Source: Prorocentrum cordatum
Lineage: Eukaryota; Sar; Dinophyceae; Prorocentrales; Prorocentraceae
Assembly (NCBI GenBank): GCA_963575745.1
Contig: CAUYUJ010015271.1
Span: 146,001-210,000 of the forward strand
DNA: 64,000 bases
Reading direction: 5' to 3'
Made by a program: the position numbers and the translations under genes. The notes under the pieces were generated by a model, which was given only the letters and a program-made list of their open reading frames with translations, had not been told where the DNA came from and did not search any database. Shown one piece after another: positions 42,026 to 53,923 of this stretch. Within the stretch, counting starts at the first letter, position 1. Every line of letters starts with the position of its first letter.

Positions 42026-42990
42026 CCGCGGGCGGGCGGACCCTAGCGGGCGGGTCGGGTCGGGTCGGGCGGGCGGACCCTGACGGGCGGGTCGGGTCGG
42101 GCGGGCGGGACATTCGAATAAGGGGCGCGCTCGACCGAGCACGCGCGAGCCATGACGGGCGGGTCGGGCCGGGCGGGCAGACCCTAGCGGGCGGGTCGGG
42201 TCGGGCCGGGCGGGCGGACCCTGACGGGCAGGTCGGGTCGGGCGGGCGGGACATGAAAGTGTGGAGCACACTCAACCGAACACGCGCGAGCCCCAACGGG
42301 TCGGGTCGGGTCGGGCGGGCGGACCCTAACGGGCGGGTCGGGTCGGGCGGGCAGGACATTAACGTGTGGGGGGCGTGCTCGACGGAGCATGCGCGAGCCT
42401 TAACGAGCGGGTCGGGTCGGGCGGGCAGACCCTGGCGGGCGGGTCGGGTCGGGTCGCGCGGGCAGACCTTGACAGTCGGGTCGGGTCGGGCGGGCGGGAC
42501 ATTCGAGTGTGGGGCGCACTCGACCGAACACGCGCGAACCCTAACGAGCGGGTTGGGTCGGGTCGGGCGGGCGGGCCTTAGCGGGCGGGTCGGGTCGGGC
42601 CGGGCGGGCGGCCCTTGACGGGCGGGTCGGGTCGGGTCGGGTCGGGCGGGACATTAAAGGGTGGGGCGCGCTCGAGCGAGCACGCGCGAACCCTGACGGG
42701 CGGGTCGGGTCGGGCTGGCAGACCGTAACAGGCGGGTCGGGTCGGGCGGGCGGACTCTAGCGGGCGGGTCAGGTCGGATCGGGCGGGCGGACCTTGACGG
42801 GCGGGTCGGGTCCGGCGGGCGGGACATTAAACTTTGGGGCACGCCTTCCCGAGCACGCGGGAACCCTAGCGGGCGGGTCGGGTCGGGCGGGCGGACCCAA
42901 ACGGGTGGTCGGGTCGGATCATGTAGGTCACGCTCGGCCGTGCGCACGCAAATTCTAACGGGCGGGTGAGGTCGAGCGGGAGGACCCGAG
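42026..42990. repeat. G-rich CGGGTCGGGTCGGGCGGG minisatellite
   Basis: Units of GGGCGGGTCGGGTCGGGC with GGACCCTGACG spacers. Every 115-180 bp a longer spacer with GGCGCGCTCGA..GAACACGCGCGA appears. Runs of three G separated by one or two bases occur throughout, a G-quadruplex-prone pattern. Confidence 0.93.
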
Positions 42991-43011
42991 CGGGCGGGTC
43001 GGGTCGGGCAG

Positions 43012-43145
43012 CTTCGCCGACGGCAGCTGGTTTCGTCGACAGCAGCTGCTTTCGCCGACGGCAGCTGGTTTCGCCGACTGCAGCTGGTTTCGCCGTCGGA
43101 GCTGATTTCGCCAGGCGGCGAAACCAGCCGTCGGCGAAACCAGCG
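43012..43145. repeat. GGCAGCTGGTTTCGCCGAC repeats
   Basis: Six units of about 18-20 bp, one containing CGTCGACAGCAGCTGC. Together with 41927-42025 they bracket the G-rich array. Confidence 0.85.
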
Positions 43146-43329
43146 GTCGCCCCTCGGTGTGTACCCGATCCCATGCGCTGTGTTTGGTGGCGTCGAGTCT
43201 CCGAATCTGGGCACTCGCCTGGGCCAAGGAAGGCCGCGCCATCCACGCACGCGCGCCGTGCAGCGCGCGAGCAAGGCATCCACAGGTCGAGCAGCAGGTC
43301 TTGTTCCTCCTCGTCGTTCCGCCATCTCC

Positions 43330-44030
43330 TCCGATCTCCTCTTGCTGCTCGGTTCTCCTCCTCTCTCCTCCTCCTCCTCCTCCTCCTCCTCCTCCTCCTC
43401 CTCCTCCTCCTCCTGCTACTTCCCCTCCCTTCTCTCCCTGCTCCCTTCCTCCTCCTTTTTCTTTCCCTCCCTGTTCTTCCCGCTCCCTGATTATTTTCCG
43501 CTTCCGCCTCCTCCTCCTCGTTCTCCTCCTCCTCCTCTCCTCCTCCTCCTCCTCCTCCTCCTCCTCCTCCCTCCTCCTCCTCCTCCTCCTCCTCCTCCTC
43601 CTCCCCCCTCCTCCTCCTCCTCCTCCTCCTCCTCCTCCTCCTCCCTCCTCCTCCTCCTCCTTCCTCTCCCTTAACTCCCTGCTCCCCCATCCTTCTGATT
43701 CCCATTCCTGTCCCTGCTCCCTCCTTTCTTCTCCCCCGCCTCCGCCTCCGCCTCCTCCTGCTCCTCTTCCACCTCCTCCTCCTCCTCCTCCTCCTTCCCT
43801 CCCTTATCTCCCTGTTTCCTCCTTTCTTCTCCCCCGCCTCCGCCTCCACCTGCGCCTTCTCATCGTCCTCCTCCTCCTCCTCCTCCTCCTCCTCCTCCTC
43901 CTCCTCTCCTCCTCCTCCTCCTCCTCCTCCTCCTCCTCCTCCTCCTCCTCCTCCTCCTCCTCCTCCTCCTCCTCCTCCTCCTCCTCCTCCTCCTCCTCCT
44001 CCTCCTCCCACTCCTCCTCCTCCTCCTCCT
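43330..44030. repeat. 700-bp TCC trinucleotide array
   Basis: TCC/CTC runs with short breaks such as CTGCTCCCTTCC. The last 170 bp are almost pure. It ends ten bases before the retrotransposon reading frame begins. Confidence 0.95.
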
Positions 44031-44039
44031 GGTTGTTCG

Positions 44040-46419
44040 ATGGCCACGACGTTCATTCGAGTCTTCTTTGTAGATGGATACGACAGCCTTCCCGCTCGTC
44101 CTCGTCTCGACCTCGATGTGTACATCGACGATCAGGGGTTGTCGTGTACGGGGAGGGCTCATGATGTCATCGATTCTATCGTCCAGGGGTCTCTGCATTT
44201 GCAGCGCGTGGTTGAAGACGAGTTTGGGTGCTCTTTCGCTCCGGATAAGACGGCGGTTGTTGCCAGTTCGAAGCTGATCGGCACTCAAGTGTCGGATGCG
44301 TTGCACAAGCTAGGAGGAGCGTTCTTCAATTCAGCTGTGAATCTTGGTGTTGATTACACGGCAGGGCGTGCTATTCGCGTGTCTGGCCGGTGTACCAAGC
44401 TCAAGGAGAGGCTTGCCAAGGCGAGCCGCGCTGCTCGGCGGCTCAAGCCGCAGACCAAGGTCCTGAGGCGTTCTGTGGTGCTCAAGGTGTTCTCTGCGGG
44501 GCCTATTGCGGGCATCAGTGACCATGACCTGCACCAGCTGCGCCGCACCGTTTTCTCCGTAGTTCGTCCCGTGAGCCAGCTGAGGTCTCTCACGACGGCC
44601 GCTATCCTAGATGGCGACCCCACTTGGCGGACGGCCATTGCGCCGATTCTCAGGTGGAGCAAGGAGGTCTGGCTTAATCAGACTAGCATGTTTCGTTGGA
44701 CCATTGGGCTCCCCCAGCTTCGCGAAGCCTGGTCGTCTGTTTTCTCCAGGGCCTCGTGTTCTTGGAGGTCCGTTAGCGGACCCATTTCGGCTTTGAGGAT
44801 GTCCCTTGTTCGCCTCGGCTGGACTATGGAAAACTTCATGACGCTCGCGACGACAGAGGTATGTCCATCCCCCTTGGCATTGTGTCCCCTGCCCTCGTCA
44901 GGTCCCTCCTTAAAGATGGTTATCTTAGGATGGTCGAGCGGGAGTCGGGGGACAAAAGGGGTATGCGTCCTCACCTCTGCTACGACGTCGTCAAAGAAGC
45001 CCTGGCCAGTTCCAAATTTACCAGCCTCGACAAAGCTGGAATCCTCGACAGCCTACCACGGAAGCGTTTTTCACGGGATCCCGTGCCGCTGCCCTCGATT
45101 ATCTTGTGTCCTCGGTCTGCCCCTTCTGCGGCTGTGAGGATACCGCCTTCCACCGGCTGTGGGAGTGTCAACATGGTCCGGTCGCTGAGGCGCGCGCCTC
45201 TCTAGTCGATCAGGATATGATTGACGCTGATATTGCTGCTAAGGCTTCGGACGAGCATGATGACCTGTTCGTCTTCACTTCTGTAGCTTTTCGGCATCCC
45301 GCCGACGAGTACCCCCGAGCTCTCACGGAGGCAGATGATGGTCCGTTTCTTGTGTGGCACGATGACAGTCTTGAGCCTCCAGGTGGAGGCGAGCGTGGCA
45401 CTAGCATGTGGGGATCCATCTTTGTTGACGGGTCGTGTTCTCGACATGTTGCGCGGGAGTTCTCACGTGCTGCCAGCAGTGTGTGCATGATAGGCCCCGA
45501 TGGCAAACTGCTAGCTGAATTCAGGGCCCCTGTCTAGAGTCCCCTCCCCCATACGCCCCAGGGGGCCGAATTCAGTGCTTTCACGTGGGCCACGGTTCTT
45601 GCGAGGCGGCCTCCGGAGTCCACTGTATATTCGGACTGCTCGAATGTTGTCAAGACAGCCAACAGGTCTAAGGCAGAACAGCTTACTGCTAATCGTATGT
45701 ACTCAGGTGCGTTCATTCAATGCCATGCCCAGCAACCGTCCATTTGTCCATGTGTCAAAGTGGCGGTGCATCGTGATATCGATGAGGAGGGAATTGGCCC
45801 TGACGAGCGGTGGTGCAGGCAGGGCAATCACCACGCCGATGTGGGAGCCAAGGCAGCTGTTTCCGTCCACCCGTGCGATCAGCGGCAGCTCGACGCCGTT
45901 GACCAGACTGTGCGCCATGCTCGTGCCACTTTGAAGCTGGCAGCCGGCCTGCTGCACCTGTGGCCCGGCCGCGATCTCAGTGGCGTTGGCCGGGTACCTC
46001 ATGTTCCCGCTGCCCCCAGGGATGGACATCGCTGGGAGTGGTGGTCAGGGGTCTGGAGGTGTGCTGTCTGCCTTCGAGGTTCGCGTGGTACTGGCGAGCC
46101 ACCTCCAGGCCGCTGTCCCAAAGATTCAAAGCTCCACGCGTCCCACCTGGACGCGTTGGGTCATCGCACGATTGCCTTTGACTGTTCAGACAATTCGGTG
46201 CTCTTTACCTGTACGAGGTGTAAGTGCCACAGCTCTGGAGCTTCCGTCAGAGGCCTGGCTGGAGAGTGCACTGTTCCTCCAACCCGTGCTGCGCATTATG
46301 GATGGGAGTACCTTTGCAAAGGCAAGCACCCCCATCACAGCAAGCGCAAGAGTAATGTCACGGTCAACACTGACAATTTGATTCAGTGTTTCAATACATT
46401 TTCGGAGGCTGAAGCCTGA
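44040..46419 (+). pseudogene. non-LTR retrotransposon, 5'-truncated: RT, Cys-rich segment, RNase H
   Basis: Frame 3 from ATG 44040 carries the catalytic RT motif YIDD (44121-44132) and a thumb-like segment to about 44850; fingers and motif A are missing because the element starts at a TCC array. Frame 2 continues (SIPLGIVSPALVRSLL, 44861-45060), then frame 1 from about 45061 with CPFC (45118) and FHRLWEC, a zinc-binding-type segment. An RNase H follows with Asp 45427 (VDGSC), Glu 45568 (GAEF), Asp 45634 (YSDC), His 45769 and Asp 45838 (NHHADVGAK), all in frame 1 but interrupted by a TAG at 45535-45537. A C-terminal CTRC/GEC Cys motif precedes the stop at 46417. RT and RNase H copy element RNA into DNA. 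Two frameshifts and one stop make it dead. Confidence 0.85.
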
Positions 46420-46870
46420 GGCTTCGTCCGCCCACCGTCGCCGTTTCTCCCTCCGCAGCGGTGCTCGTGCCCCTCCCTGGACGGAGGGTTTTTGAGGTGC
46501 CTCGGGGCGTGGAGCCAAAACAAAATCCTCCTCCTTCTTCTCCTCCTTCTCCTCCTCCTCCCCCTCCCACTGGGAGCCGCAAGGTTCTCAATCGGTTATC
46601 GGCTTCGGGAGGCCCGTTCCTGGCGCAGAAGCCGTCGGACGTCGGTTTTTGACAGGCAGCGCACCCGTCAGCATGGATCCAGAGCGGATTCGGGGCCCGG
46701 GAAGCTCACGAGGCGCACTTGGGGGAGCCGTGCCCTGCGCCCCCTTGGGGGGCCCATCGTCTGCGGCGCACCCCTCGAAAGCTAGGGACGTCGACACGCT
46801 CCCAGGGGTAGAAGGAGCTCAGCTGCCCCATGTTGTGGCTGGTCGGCCCAGGCGGCCAGCGGTTGGCGCA
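46420..46870. other. no gene recognised
   Basis: An impure TCCT/CTC stretch spans 46527-46570, then GC-rich unassigned sequence. The 3' end of the retrotransposon is not visible as a poly-A or repeat tail. Confidence 0.4.
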
Positions 46871-47033
46871 AGGGCTCCCACGAGGGCGCGAAGTTATTCG
46901 CTCTTCGCGCTTCGCGGTCCTCGCTCCTTCTCCCCCTCCTCCTCGTCATCCTTTTCTCCCTTTGGGGGGGGCGGCGCGAGAGCGCGAAGTTATTCGCGCT
47001 TCGCGGAGCGCGAAGCGCGAAGTTGGGAGCCCT
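46871..47033. mobile_element. palindromic MITE-J, copy 1
   Basis: Ends AGGGCTCCCACGAGGGCGCG and GCGCGAAGTTGGGAGCCCT. Internal GCGCGAAG/CTTCGCGC motifs could pair many ways. GTTGGCG lies on both sides (46862-46868 and 47035-47041), a likely target duplication. Confidence 0.75.
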
Positions 47034-47848
47034 AGTTGGCGAGATCGAGCGGTCGATTGATGGATCCAGGTCGAGCGATCTCGTCGCCCAGCGGGGCCCG
47101 AGGCCAGAGGCAGGAGAGGCGCCACCACCGGGAGGGGGCAGCGAAGGTTCGCGGTGCACGCTGTGTCGTGACAGGTCTGTTGTGCAAGCGCTGCGGTGCA
47201 CGCGCACGAGCCCCGAACCTTGGAAGCCGATCCAGGCGCGTGGCGCCCAGGAGGCGCCCACTAGCGGGGCACCGCCCAAGCCAAGCCGCGGCGTTGATTG
47301 CATAATGATGTTCCACGCGTGGTCGGCGCGGAGTCGCCTTGCAATCGGCGGATAGCGGCGCGACGGGACCGACAGGGTCCTCCGAATGTGCAACACAAGA
47401 TAAGGCAAGTCCCGAGCGAGGGGGGGTACCGCGCCATAAGGAGGGCCCTTCCCGGCTCCACGCGTTGGTGGTGCCGCCTTTCTCTGGTCCTACGGGCAAG
47501 GCGCTGAAATGAGGACCACTATGGGCCAGGGAGGGGCCATCCTTTTCCGGGGCGCTCCTCAGACGTAGGTCGGGGAGCCTCCTCGTGGCCGAGGCCCGCT
47601 GCGGCCAGAGAGGCCGCTCCGCCTCTTCTGTTTGCGCTCCCTCTGGGAGCGCGGCAGCCGCACGGAGGGCATGGCGGGCGGTAGGGCTCCCCTCCTTCCC
47701 TCGGGAGGGAAAGAAACACACCGACATCGTCGACTCTCAGGGAAATAAGGGAAAGTATGGGAAGTGTGGGGGGGGAGACGAACACGCGGAAAATACGGGG
47801 AAATGTGGGGAATCCTGAAATTGTGTCGATATATATATATATATATGA

Positions 47849-47915
<67 letters not shown>

Positions 47916-48760
47916 AGGGCCCCTTTATTTCCCTCGTCGTGGCTGCGCGACTGCAGGGGCTTCGGGCCCCTCGTCCGCTCGGCCGCTGCCGGGAGGAACC
48001 CGGCCAGCTCCGAGGCGGAGGTCGCCCCTGCTCTCGGGGACCCCCGCTGCTGGGAGCGAGGGCAGCGGGGGCGGCCAGACCTGGGTGCACGTTGTCCTGT
48101 GCGCTGCCCTTCCCAGCAGGGCAGGACCTCGGGGTCCACCTCACGGGCACGGTGAGGTTGCCATGGGACTGTGTAGTGAGTTGTGCTGCTCCATTTGTGG
48201 CCGAGGCCCTCAGACCCCTGGAGGCTCCTGGGGCTCGTAACGCGGAAAAAAACGCTGTCAACAGCGGAACACGCATGTTTGCTGCCCGGGGGAGGAGCAG
48301 AGAGAACGGCGCTGCTGCGCGCCCCTCGTCGCCACAGCTGGATGCGCCGCGAGGTCATGGCCAGAGCACGCCCTGGGAGAGGCCCAGGGAACAGCGGTAT
48401 GGGCACTCCCCGCCTCCTTGTTTTCCAGGGTCAGTGGACAGGAGATGGCTTGTCATAAGATGGCCTTCAAAATGGCGGATATCTTCGGCAAGCAGCAGTG
48501 CCGGTGTCAGTGGTGCTGGGTGCTTCGTAGTCGATACCTCCCCCTTGCTCTTGTCCCGCCGAGCCGGTCTGTGGCTCCGTTTTTGCTGTCCTGGTGCTGA
48601 GCAGCCAGCGCTGCTAGGGACCATGCTTCCCGTCTGGGTGACAAGCTCCCTCTATCAACATCGACATCTTGAGTGCATCTCGGGGGCTGGGGAGGTAGGT
48701 GCGGGCTAGGTGTCAGCCGAATCTCGACCTTGCCGTCAGCTACTTGCGCGGAGCCAGCGT
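47034..48760. other. upstream region of the PPR gene; TA/TG microsatellite
   Basis: 47829-47846 is TA repeat and 47854-47912 is TG repeat. 48337-48410 repeats part of the segmental duplication (GATGCGCCGCGAGGTCATGG). An in-frame TAG at 48707 lies 54 bases before the chosen PPR start. No promoter motif was recognised. Confidence 0.45.
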
Positions 48761-50212
48761 ATGGCGCCAATCGAAAGGAACAAGCCGAGGCCCAACTGGT
48801 CGAGATTTAACAAGGGGATCGCGTCTCGCGCAGCAGCAGCGATCAATACGTACGGGGATACAAGGCAGTTGAGTGCAGCATTGGGCGTGCTTCAAGATGT
48901 TTCGCGGAAGAGCACGGGACTTAGCACGGTCTTGTACACGGTCACAATCAACGTGTGCCGGAAGTGCGGTCAGTGGCAGCAGGCCGTGTCATTGCTCAGC
49001 GAGTTGATAGAGGTGGAGCTGGAGCCCGACGCGGTCTGTTACAATGCTGCCATAAGCGCGTGTGAAAAAGGCGGGCATTGGCAGCAGGCGCTGTCACTGC
49101 TCAGCGATCTATGCAACGCAAGTTTGGAAGCGGACGTGGTCAGCTACAGTGCCGGAATCAGCGCGTGTGCGAACTGCGGGCAGTGGCAGCAGGCGCTTCT
49201 ATTACTCGACGAGCTGCTTGGAGCCAACCTAGATGCCGACTTGATTAGTTTCGCTGCAGGAATCAGCGCGTGCGAGAGAGGCGGACAGTGGCAGCATGCA
49301 TTGTTCTTGTTTAGCGAGTCGTTGGAAGCGAGACTGAAACCGAATGTTATCAGCTACAGTGCCGCAATCAGCGCGTGCGAAAAAGGCGCCCAGTGGCAAC
49401 ACGCGTTGTCTTTACTGAACGAGTTGTGGAATGCGAGGTTGGAAGCCGACACGATCAGCTGCAGTGCTTGCATCAGCGCGTGCGACAGTAGCGGGCAGTG
49501 GCAACATGCCATAGCGTTGTCGAAGCGTTTGCTGGAGTCAACGTTGGAGCCGACAGTTATCAGCTACAGTGTCGGAATTAGCGCGTGCGAGAGCGGTGGA
49601 CAATGGCAGCAAGCATTGTTGTTTCTCAGGGGGTTGTGCAATGCGAACCTCGAGGCTGACCTAATCAGCTATGTTGCGGGAGTAAGTGCGTGTAATTGGT
49701 GTGGGCAGTGGCAACATGCATTGAACGTGTTCGACGAGTTATTGCGATCGAGGTTGCCGATGAACACTGCTGGCTACAGTGCTGGCATCAGCGCGTGTGA
49801 GAAAGGTGGCCAGTGGCAGCAGGCGTTGTCATTGCTCAGACAGCTGTTGGAAGTAAACCTGCAGGCGGATGTGGTGAGCTATAGTGCTGGCATCAGCTCG
49901 TGCGGGAAAAGCGGGCAGTGGAAGCGGGCGCTGTCGCTGCTCAGCGAGCTGTGCGAAAGGAATCTGGAGGCGGATGCAGCCAGCTACAGCGCTGTAATCA
50001 GCGCGTGCGAGAAGGGTAGGCAGTGGCAGCAGGCACTGTCATTACTGAGACAGATGTTGGAGGTGAGTTTCGAACCAACCGCCATGAGCTACAACGCTGG
50101 AATCAGCGCGTGCGAGAAATCCTGGCAGTGGCAGCGCGCACTGTCGCTGTTGAGGGAGCTGAGGGCAGCAAGAGTTGAGCCAAGCGTCACCCCTACACGC
50201 CGGTCGTTGAAA
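48761..50212 (+). CDS. pentatricopeptide repeat (PPR) protein, first exon block
   Basis: The frame is open from 48710 (after TAG 48707); the first ATG is 48761 (MAPIERNKPRP). Twelve consecutive 35-residue repeats follow the N-terminal part, each with an S/C-Y-x-A-x-ISAC core and GGQWQQALSLL, and with EADVV or EPDAV at the end. PPRs form paired helices that bind single-stranded RNA base by base, usually in plastids or mitochondria. The Arg/Lys-rich, Asp/Glu-poor first 40 residues fit an organelle presequence, though that is inference. The array ends at EPSVTPTRRSLK, where a canonical donor GTAAGTATT starts at 50213; the open frame beyond it has different composition and is treated as intron. 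Third positions are less extreme than in the GYF-like gene. Confidence 0.85.
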
Positions 50213-50221
50213 GTAAGTATT
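50213..50221 (+). other. 5' splice site of the PPR gene
   Basis: AAA then GTAAGTATT, in phase 0 after Lys. The match to the eukaryotic donor consensus is strong, and the PPR pattern stops exactly here. Confidence 0.7.
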
Positions 50222-50538
50222 TTTGGATTCCCAGAACCCAATCTACTTCAAGCGCCTTCCTACTTCAAGAATCGGTCCAATCTACTTTATCCGATTCCTG
50301 CTTCATGTTTTTACCTACTTCTTCCGACCGACGTGCACTGCACAGCAGATCTTCGTCGTCGCAACCTTCGTCGGGGGCAACCCCGCCGCGCACGCCCGAG
50401 GTTGAGAAAAGCCGCCGGCCGGTGGCGCGCACGTGGGGCGAAGCCGAGGGGCGGGGGCCGGCCTGCCCAGCAGGCTCGCGAGGCCTCCGTCTCTCCGAGA
50501 ATCTTTCGGAGCCTCCCCCGGAGGCCAGAGGTCCCCTG
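50222..50538. other. probable intron sequence
   Basis: Contains CCCAATCTACTTCAAGCGCC, which resembles 1975-2000 (CCCAATCTACGTTCAACGCC) including TTTATGTTTCTACCT/TTCATGTTTTTACCT, so a further dispersed repeat is shared by the two sites. Confidence 0.5.
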
Positions 50539-50688
50539 CAGGGGCGCCCTCGAGGGCGCGAAGCTCTTCGCGCTTCGCGGTTCGGCTCCGGTTCCTCCTC
50601 TTCCTCCTCTTCTCCCCTGGGAGGCGGCGCGAGAGCGCGAAGTTTTTCGCGCTTCGCGCAGCGCGAAGCGCGAAGTGGGGAGCCCTTG
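50539..50688. mobile_element. palindromic MITE-J, copy 2
   Basis: CAGGGGCGCCCTCGAGGGCG to GCGAAGTGGGGAGCCCTTG with the same GCGCGAGAGCGCGAAG interior as 46871-47033. The match continues across almost the whole 150 bp. Confidence 0.75.
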
Positions 50689-51175
50689 TTCTGAGACCTG
50701 CCCTCCTCTCACTTCCCCCCCGCGGCGCGCCGCGGCAAGATGGAGCGACCTGGCGATCGTGCAGCCGCCGATCGTTCAGTGCCGAACCATCCGCGCGGTG
50801 CCAGAGAGGCCGACGCGGGGCCGCTTCGGCACGATGTTTCTTCTGAGCGTCCCGACCCTCAGGCGATCGCAAACATGGATCGAGGGGGTGTGGATCAGCG
50901 ACGGGCCCCGCTTCCCTGGGGAATCGCGGATCTCCGCTGCCGAGCGAGGCGGCGCCGGCCGCATTTTGGGGAGGGTACCTCCCCCGATCCCTGGATTCGG
51001 TGACCGCGCGCCAAGAGCCATGGATCGCCGAGCCATGCCCTTGCGCGCCCCCGGCGCCTGCACGGCGGGAGGCGGCAAGCAGATTGGCCCCGATCCGCCA
51101 AGCGAGGCAGCCAGGACTCCAGGGTCTGGCCGGCCCCAGCTGGCGGCGGAGGAGGGTGGAGCGGAAGGGGGGGAA

Positions 51176-51409
51176 TCGAGCAGTGGCGAGGCGTCTTTGG
51201 CGTGCCTGTAGGCCCACCAGAGAATGTTAGAAGAACCTTCTGTGGTTTCCGCGAAATGTTCTTAGAACATTTCTGGCTGGCACTGTCTTGCTTTAACACA
51301 TCGGGTTCATGTTCTAAGAACCTTGTTTTGTTATTGGAACATGTCTGGGTCCTAAGAACATGTTGTGGTAGGCTTATAGGAATGCCGGGACGGTCGGTCC
51401 CTGCTCAAG
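51176..51409. mobile_element. MITE-H copy 3
   Basis: TCGAGCAGTGGCGAGGCGTC to GGTCGGTCCCTGCTCAAG, 234 bp, with CGAAATGTTCTTAGAACATT inside. No clear target duplication. Confidence 0.85.
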
Positions 51410-51412
51410 AGA

Positions 51413-51783
51413 TGGACCGACGCGCAGGGGCCGCAACGACAGGAGCCTGCCGCAGCGAGTGCTCGCGGCAGCGCGCGGGGGACCGGCCCAAACCTGGGCC
51501 AAGTCGGGGGACGGCCCCCCTGGTCGGTGGTTCGAAGATGGGGTCCTGAGGGATGTGCTCCTAAGAGAGAGGTTCCTCGAACAACGCAAATCCCCCCTTG
51601 GACCCCTTCCTATCCTCAGGACCCCTCTCAGGACCATATCTCTGAACCACCGAATAGAGAGAGAGGGACCGACGCGCAGGGGGGCCGCCACGACGCGAGC
51701 TTGCCGCACAGTGCTCTCGCGGCAGCGCGCGCGGGACCGGCCCAAACCTGGGCCCAGTCGGGGGACGACCCCCTTTGGTCGAG
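51413..51783. repeat. ~115-bp direct duplication with an inverted-repeat insert
   Basis: GGACCGACGCGCAGGGGCCG through ACCGGCCCAAACCTGGGCC to GGGGGACGGCCCCCCTGGTC recurs at 51667-51783. Between the copies, 51526-51651 has ends GGTGGTTCGAAGATGGGGTC and GGACCATATCTCTGAACCACC, an inverted-repeat element of about 126 bp. Confidence 0.8.
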
Positions 51784-52354
51784 GAGGAAGAGGAGGAGCT
51801 CTCGTCACGCCTCTTCTTCCCGCTGCCCTCCCTCCCTCAAGCCCTCCGACACCACCGCCCTCCGCAGCCCCGGCCTCGTCCGTCTCCCCTCCCCTGTGCG
51901 GCCTGCAGGCGTCCTTGCCTCTGATCTTCAGCTTGCGCCCAAGGCCTCCTCTCCCTGGGCGCGAGGGTGCAGCATCGGTGCCCGTGCTGTTCAACAAACC
52001 AATGATCAAACCCACCAGCTGTGGAGCGTGCGGCTCAAAGACAACCAATCCTCCTCCTCCTCCTCCTCCTCCTCCTCCTCCTCCTCCTCCTCCTCCTCCT
52101 CCTCCTGCCTCCTCCTCCTGCCTCCCTTGCGTCGGGGGCCGGCTCCCGCCACGGGGCGCCCCGAAAGCGGCCCCCCGAAAGCCAGTCCAGCCTGCAGGCC
52201 TGCGGCCCCCTCCGGGGCGGGGCGTCGCAGGCCCGAGCAGCAGGCCGCTCGAGCGGGCTTCTTCGAGGCGGCCCCGAGGCAGCCCGAGAGGCCTCGAGCT
52301 GCCCCACCAGGCGCGCGGGGGCGACGATCAGCCTCGGGGGCGACGACTAGGGGT
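51784..52354. other. CTC tract and unassigned GC-rich DNA
   Basis: CTC repeats at 52051-52105. GC-rich frames around them lack domains. Confidence 0.45.
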
Positions 52355-52845
52355 GGGGGGATCTCATAGCGGGGGCCACGATAACTACCTCCCCAGGTTT
52401 CGCAGCGCCCCTTCTTACTTCATCACGTCCCCGGCCCCCACCTGGGCCGCGCACACGCTGCCGGCCATGGTTTACAGCCCCCCCCCCCGCTGGACGCCCC
52501 CCTTTTGGCCGACCCCGACAGTCGGAGGCGGCGACAGGGGCGAATAGCCCAGTGGCGCGCATGCCACATGTTCACCAGGGAGCCTCGCCGAGAACCGTCG
52601 GCGCTCCTGGACACGTGTCTTGCTCTCCCCCCTGGGGTCTTCGCCCCCACCGTCCCGTCGTCGCCCCGGAAAGAGGGGTGATGATTAGGGGAGATCTGTT
52701 ATGGCAGGTGCTATGGTAGCTCCGGCCCTGTCTTTTTATTTCGCGGTCAGTGGCCTTCCCTGGGCCGCGCACGTCCCTCGGGCCATGATTTGCGAGCCCC
52801 CCTATTGGACGCCCCCCTCTTGGACGCCCCCGGTGAATTGGGCCC
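52355..52845. repeat. diverged tandem duplication, ~330-bp spacing
   Basis: 52355-52520 and 52685-52845 share GGGCCGCGCAC, GGCCATGNTTNNNAGCCCCC and TGGACGCCCCCC in the same order, with much divergence between them. Confidence 0.6.
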
Positions 52846-52924
52846 TGGGAGGGAGCCACAAGGGTTTCTGTTTTGGGCTGGCATATCCACGCCTGTCGGC
52901 GCAAGGCGGCTTCTGGAGTGCTGC

Positions 52925-53470
52925 CGAGGGCCACCGCAGCAGTAAGCAGCGGCAGCAATTCACGGTGGCAAGCAACAGTATCAACCAGCAGTCATCGCAG
53001 CAAGCAGCAGTAGCAGCGGCAAGCAGCAGTAGCACTCGCATACGTAGCCGCAGCAAACAGCAGAAACACCAACGAGCGGCAACAGGAGCACATCGCATCG
53101 GCAAGCAACCGCAAGCAACTGCGCCAGCACAAGCATAGCCGGTAGCAGGGGAGCCAGCAGCAACGCCCACCAGGAGCAACAGGGCAGCAATCATCAGAGG
53201 CAAGGCGTCAGCATAGGCGGTAGGCAGCAGGCACTAGCCTGCAGACTCTGCCGTGGTAGCCAGCCGCGCCGGCGTGCAGCAGGATACACAAACATCGGAA
53301 AACCGCATCATCGTCGTCAGCATGCAGCAGCATTGTTCAGCAGCACCAGCACCAGCACGCAGCTTCACGCGCCAGCAGCAAGCCGCAGCGAACAGCGGGC
53401 AGTCGCAGCCAGTCGAAGCAAGCTGCAGCGAGCAGCAACAACTAATTAGCAACAAGCAGCAGCAGTAGGA
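52925..53470. repeat. impure CAG/GCA-rich region
   Basis: AGCAGCAGT, AGCAAGCAGC and GCAGCAAC units recur irregularly for about 550 bp. Poly-Gln, Ala and Ser frames arise from it; a similar region lies at 54420-54990. Confidence 0.75.
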
Positions 53471-53923
53471 GGAGGACTTAGAGGGGGGATGCAAATATGA
53501 TTCATCTGCAATCCTTCTGGGGGCCCTCCCAGGGTAACGCATCATCACCCAACCGCCCTGGTAGACATGTGTTCATTAATTCCAAGAACCAGCCGATGCG
53601 CCGTATTCATTGACCGAGATCGATGTGGCATGCCTTGCCTGAGCCGCGCTAGTCGGGCAAGTTACGCGTGGAGCTTTCGTCCGCGGGCACCTGTGCTCTA
53701 GTTAGTCTCTTGCGCACTGCGTCGGACAGTGGGCAGATCGCGGGGGCGCTGCTGCAGCGGGACGTTCTGGCCTGACCACCCGTGCAGATTCACAGTACGC
53801 CGCCCGAGCTCCTCAAGACTGCCCCAGGAAACCCACAGAGGCCCCCGAGAGAGGCCCAAGGGGCCTTGTGAGGCTCACGAAAGGCCCGAGCGGGCACCAG
53901 GGCAGGCAACAGTTGGAGGCCTG
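53471..53923. other. no gene recognised
   Basis: Unassigned sequence between the CAG-rich region and the next inverted-repeat element. Confidence 0.4.

Noticed and set aside
42866-44125. 419-residue minus-strand frame rich in Gly and Glu
   Set aside because: It is the complement of the TCC array; any trinucleotide repeat opens long frames in several phases.
50213-51211. Continuation of the PPR frame to a stop at 51211
   Set aside because: The PPR pattern and composition stop at a canonical splice donor, and the continuation crosses MITE-J and MITE-H sequence.
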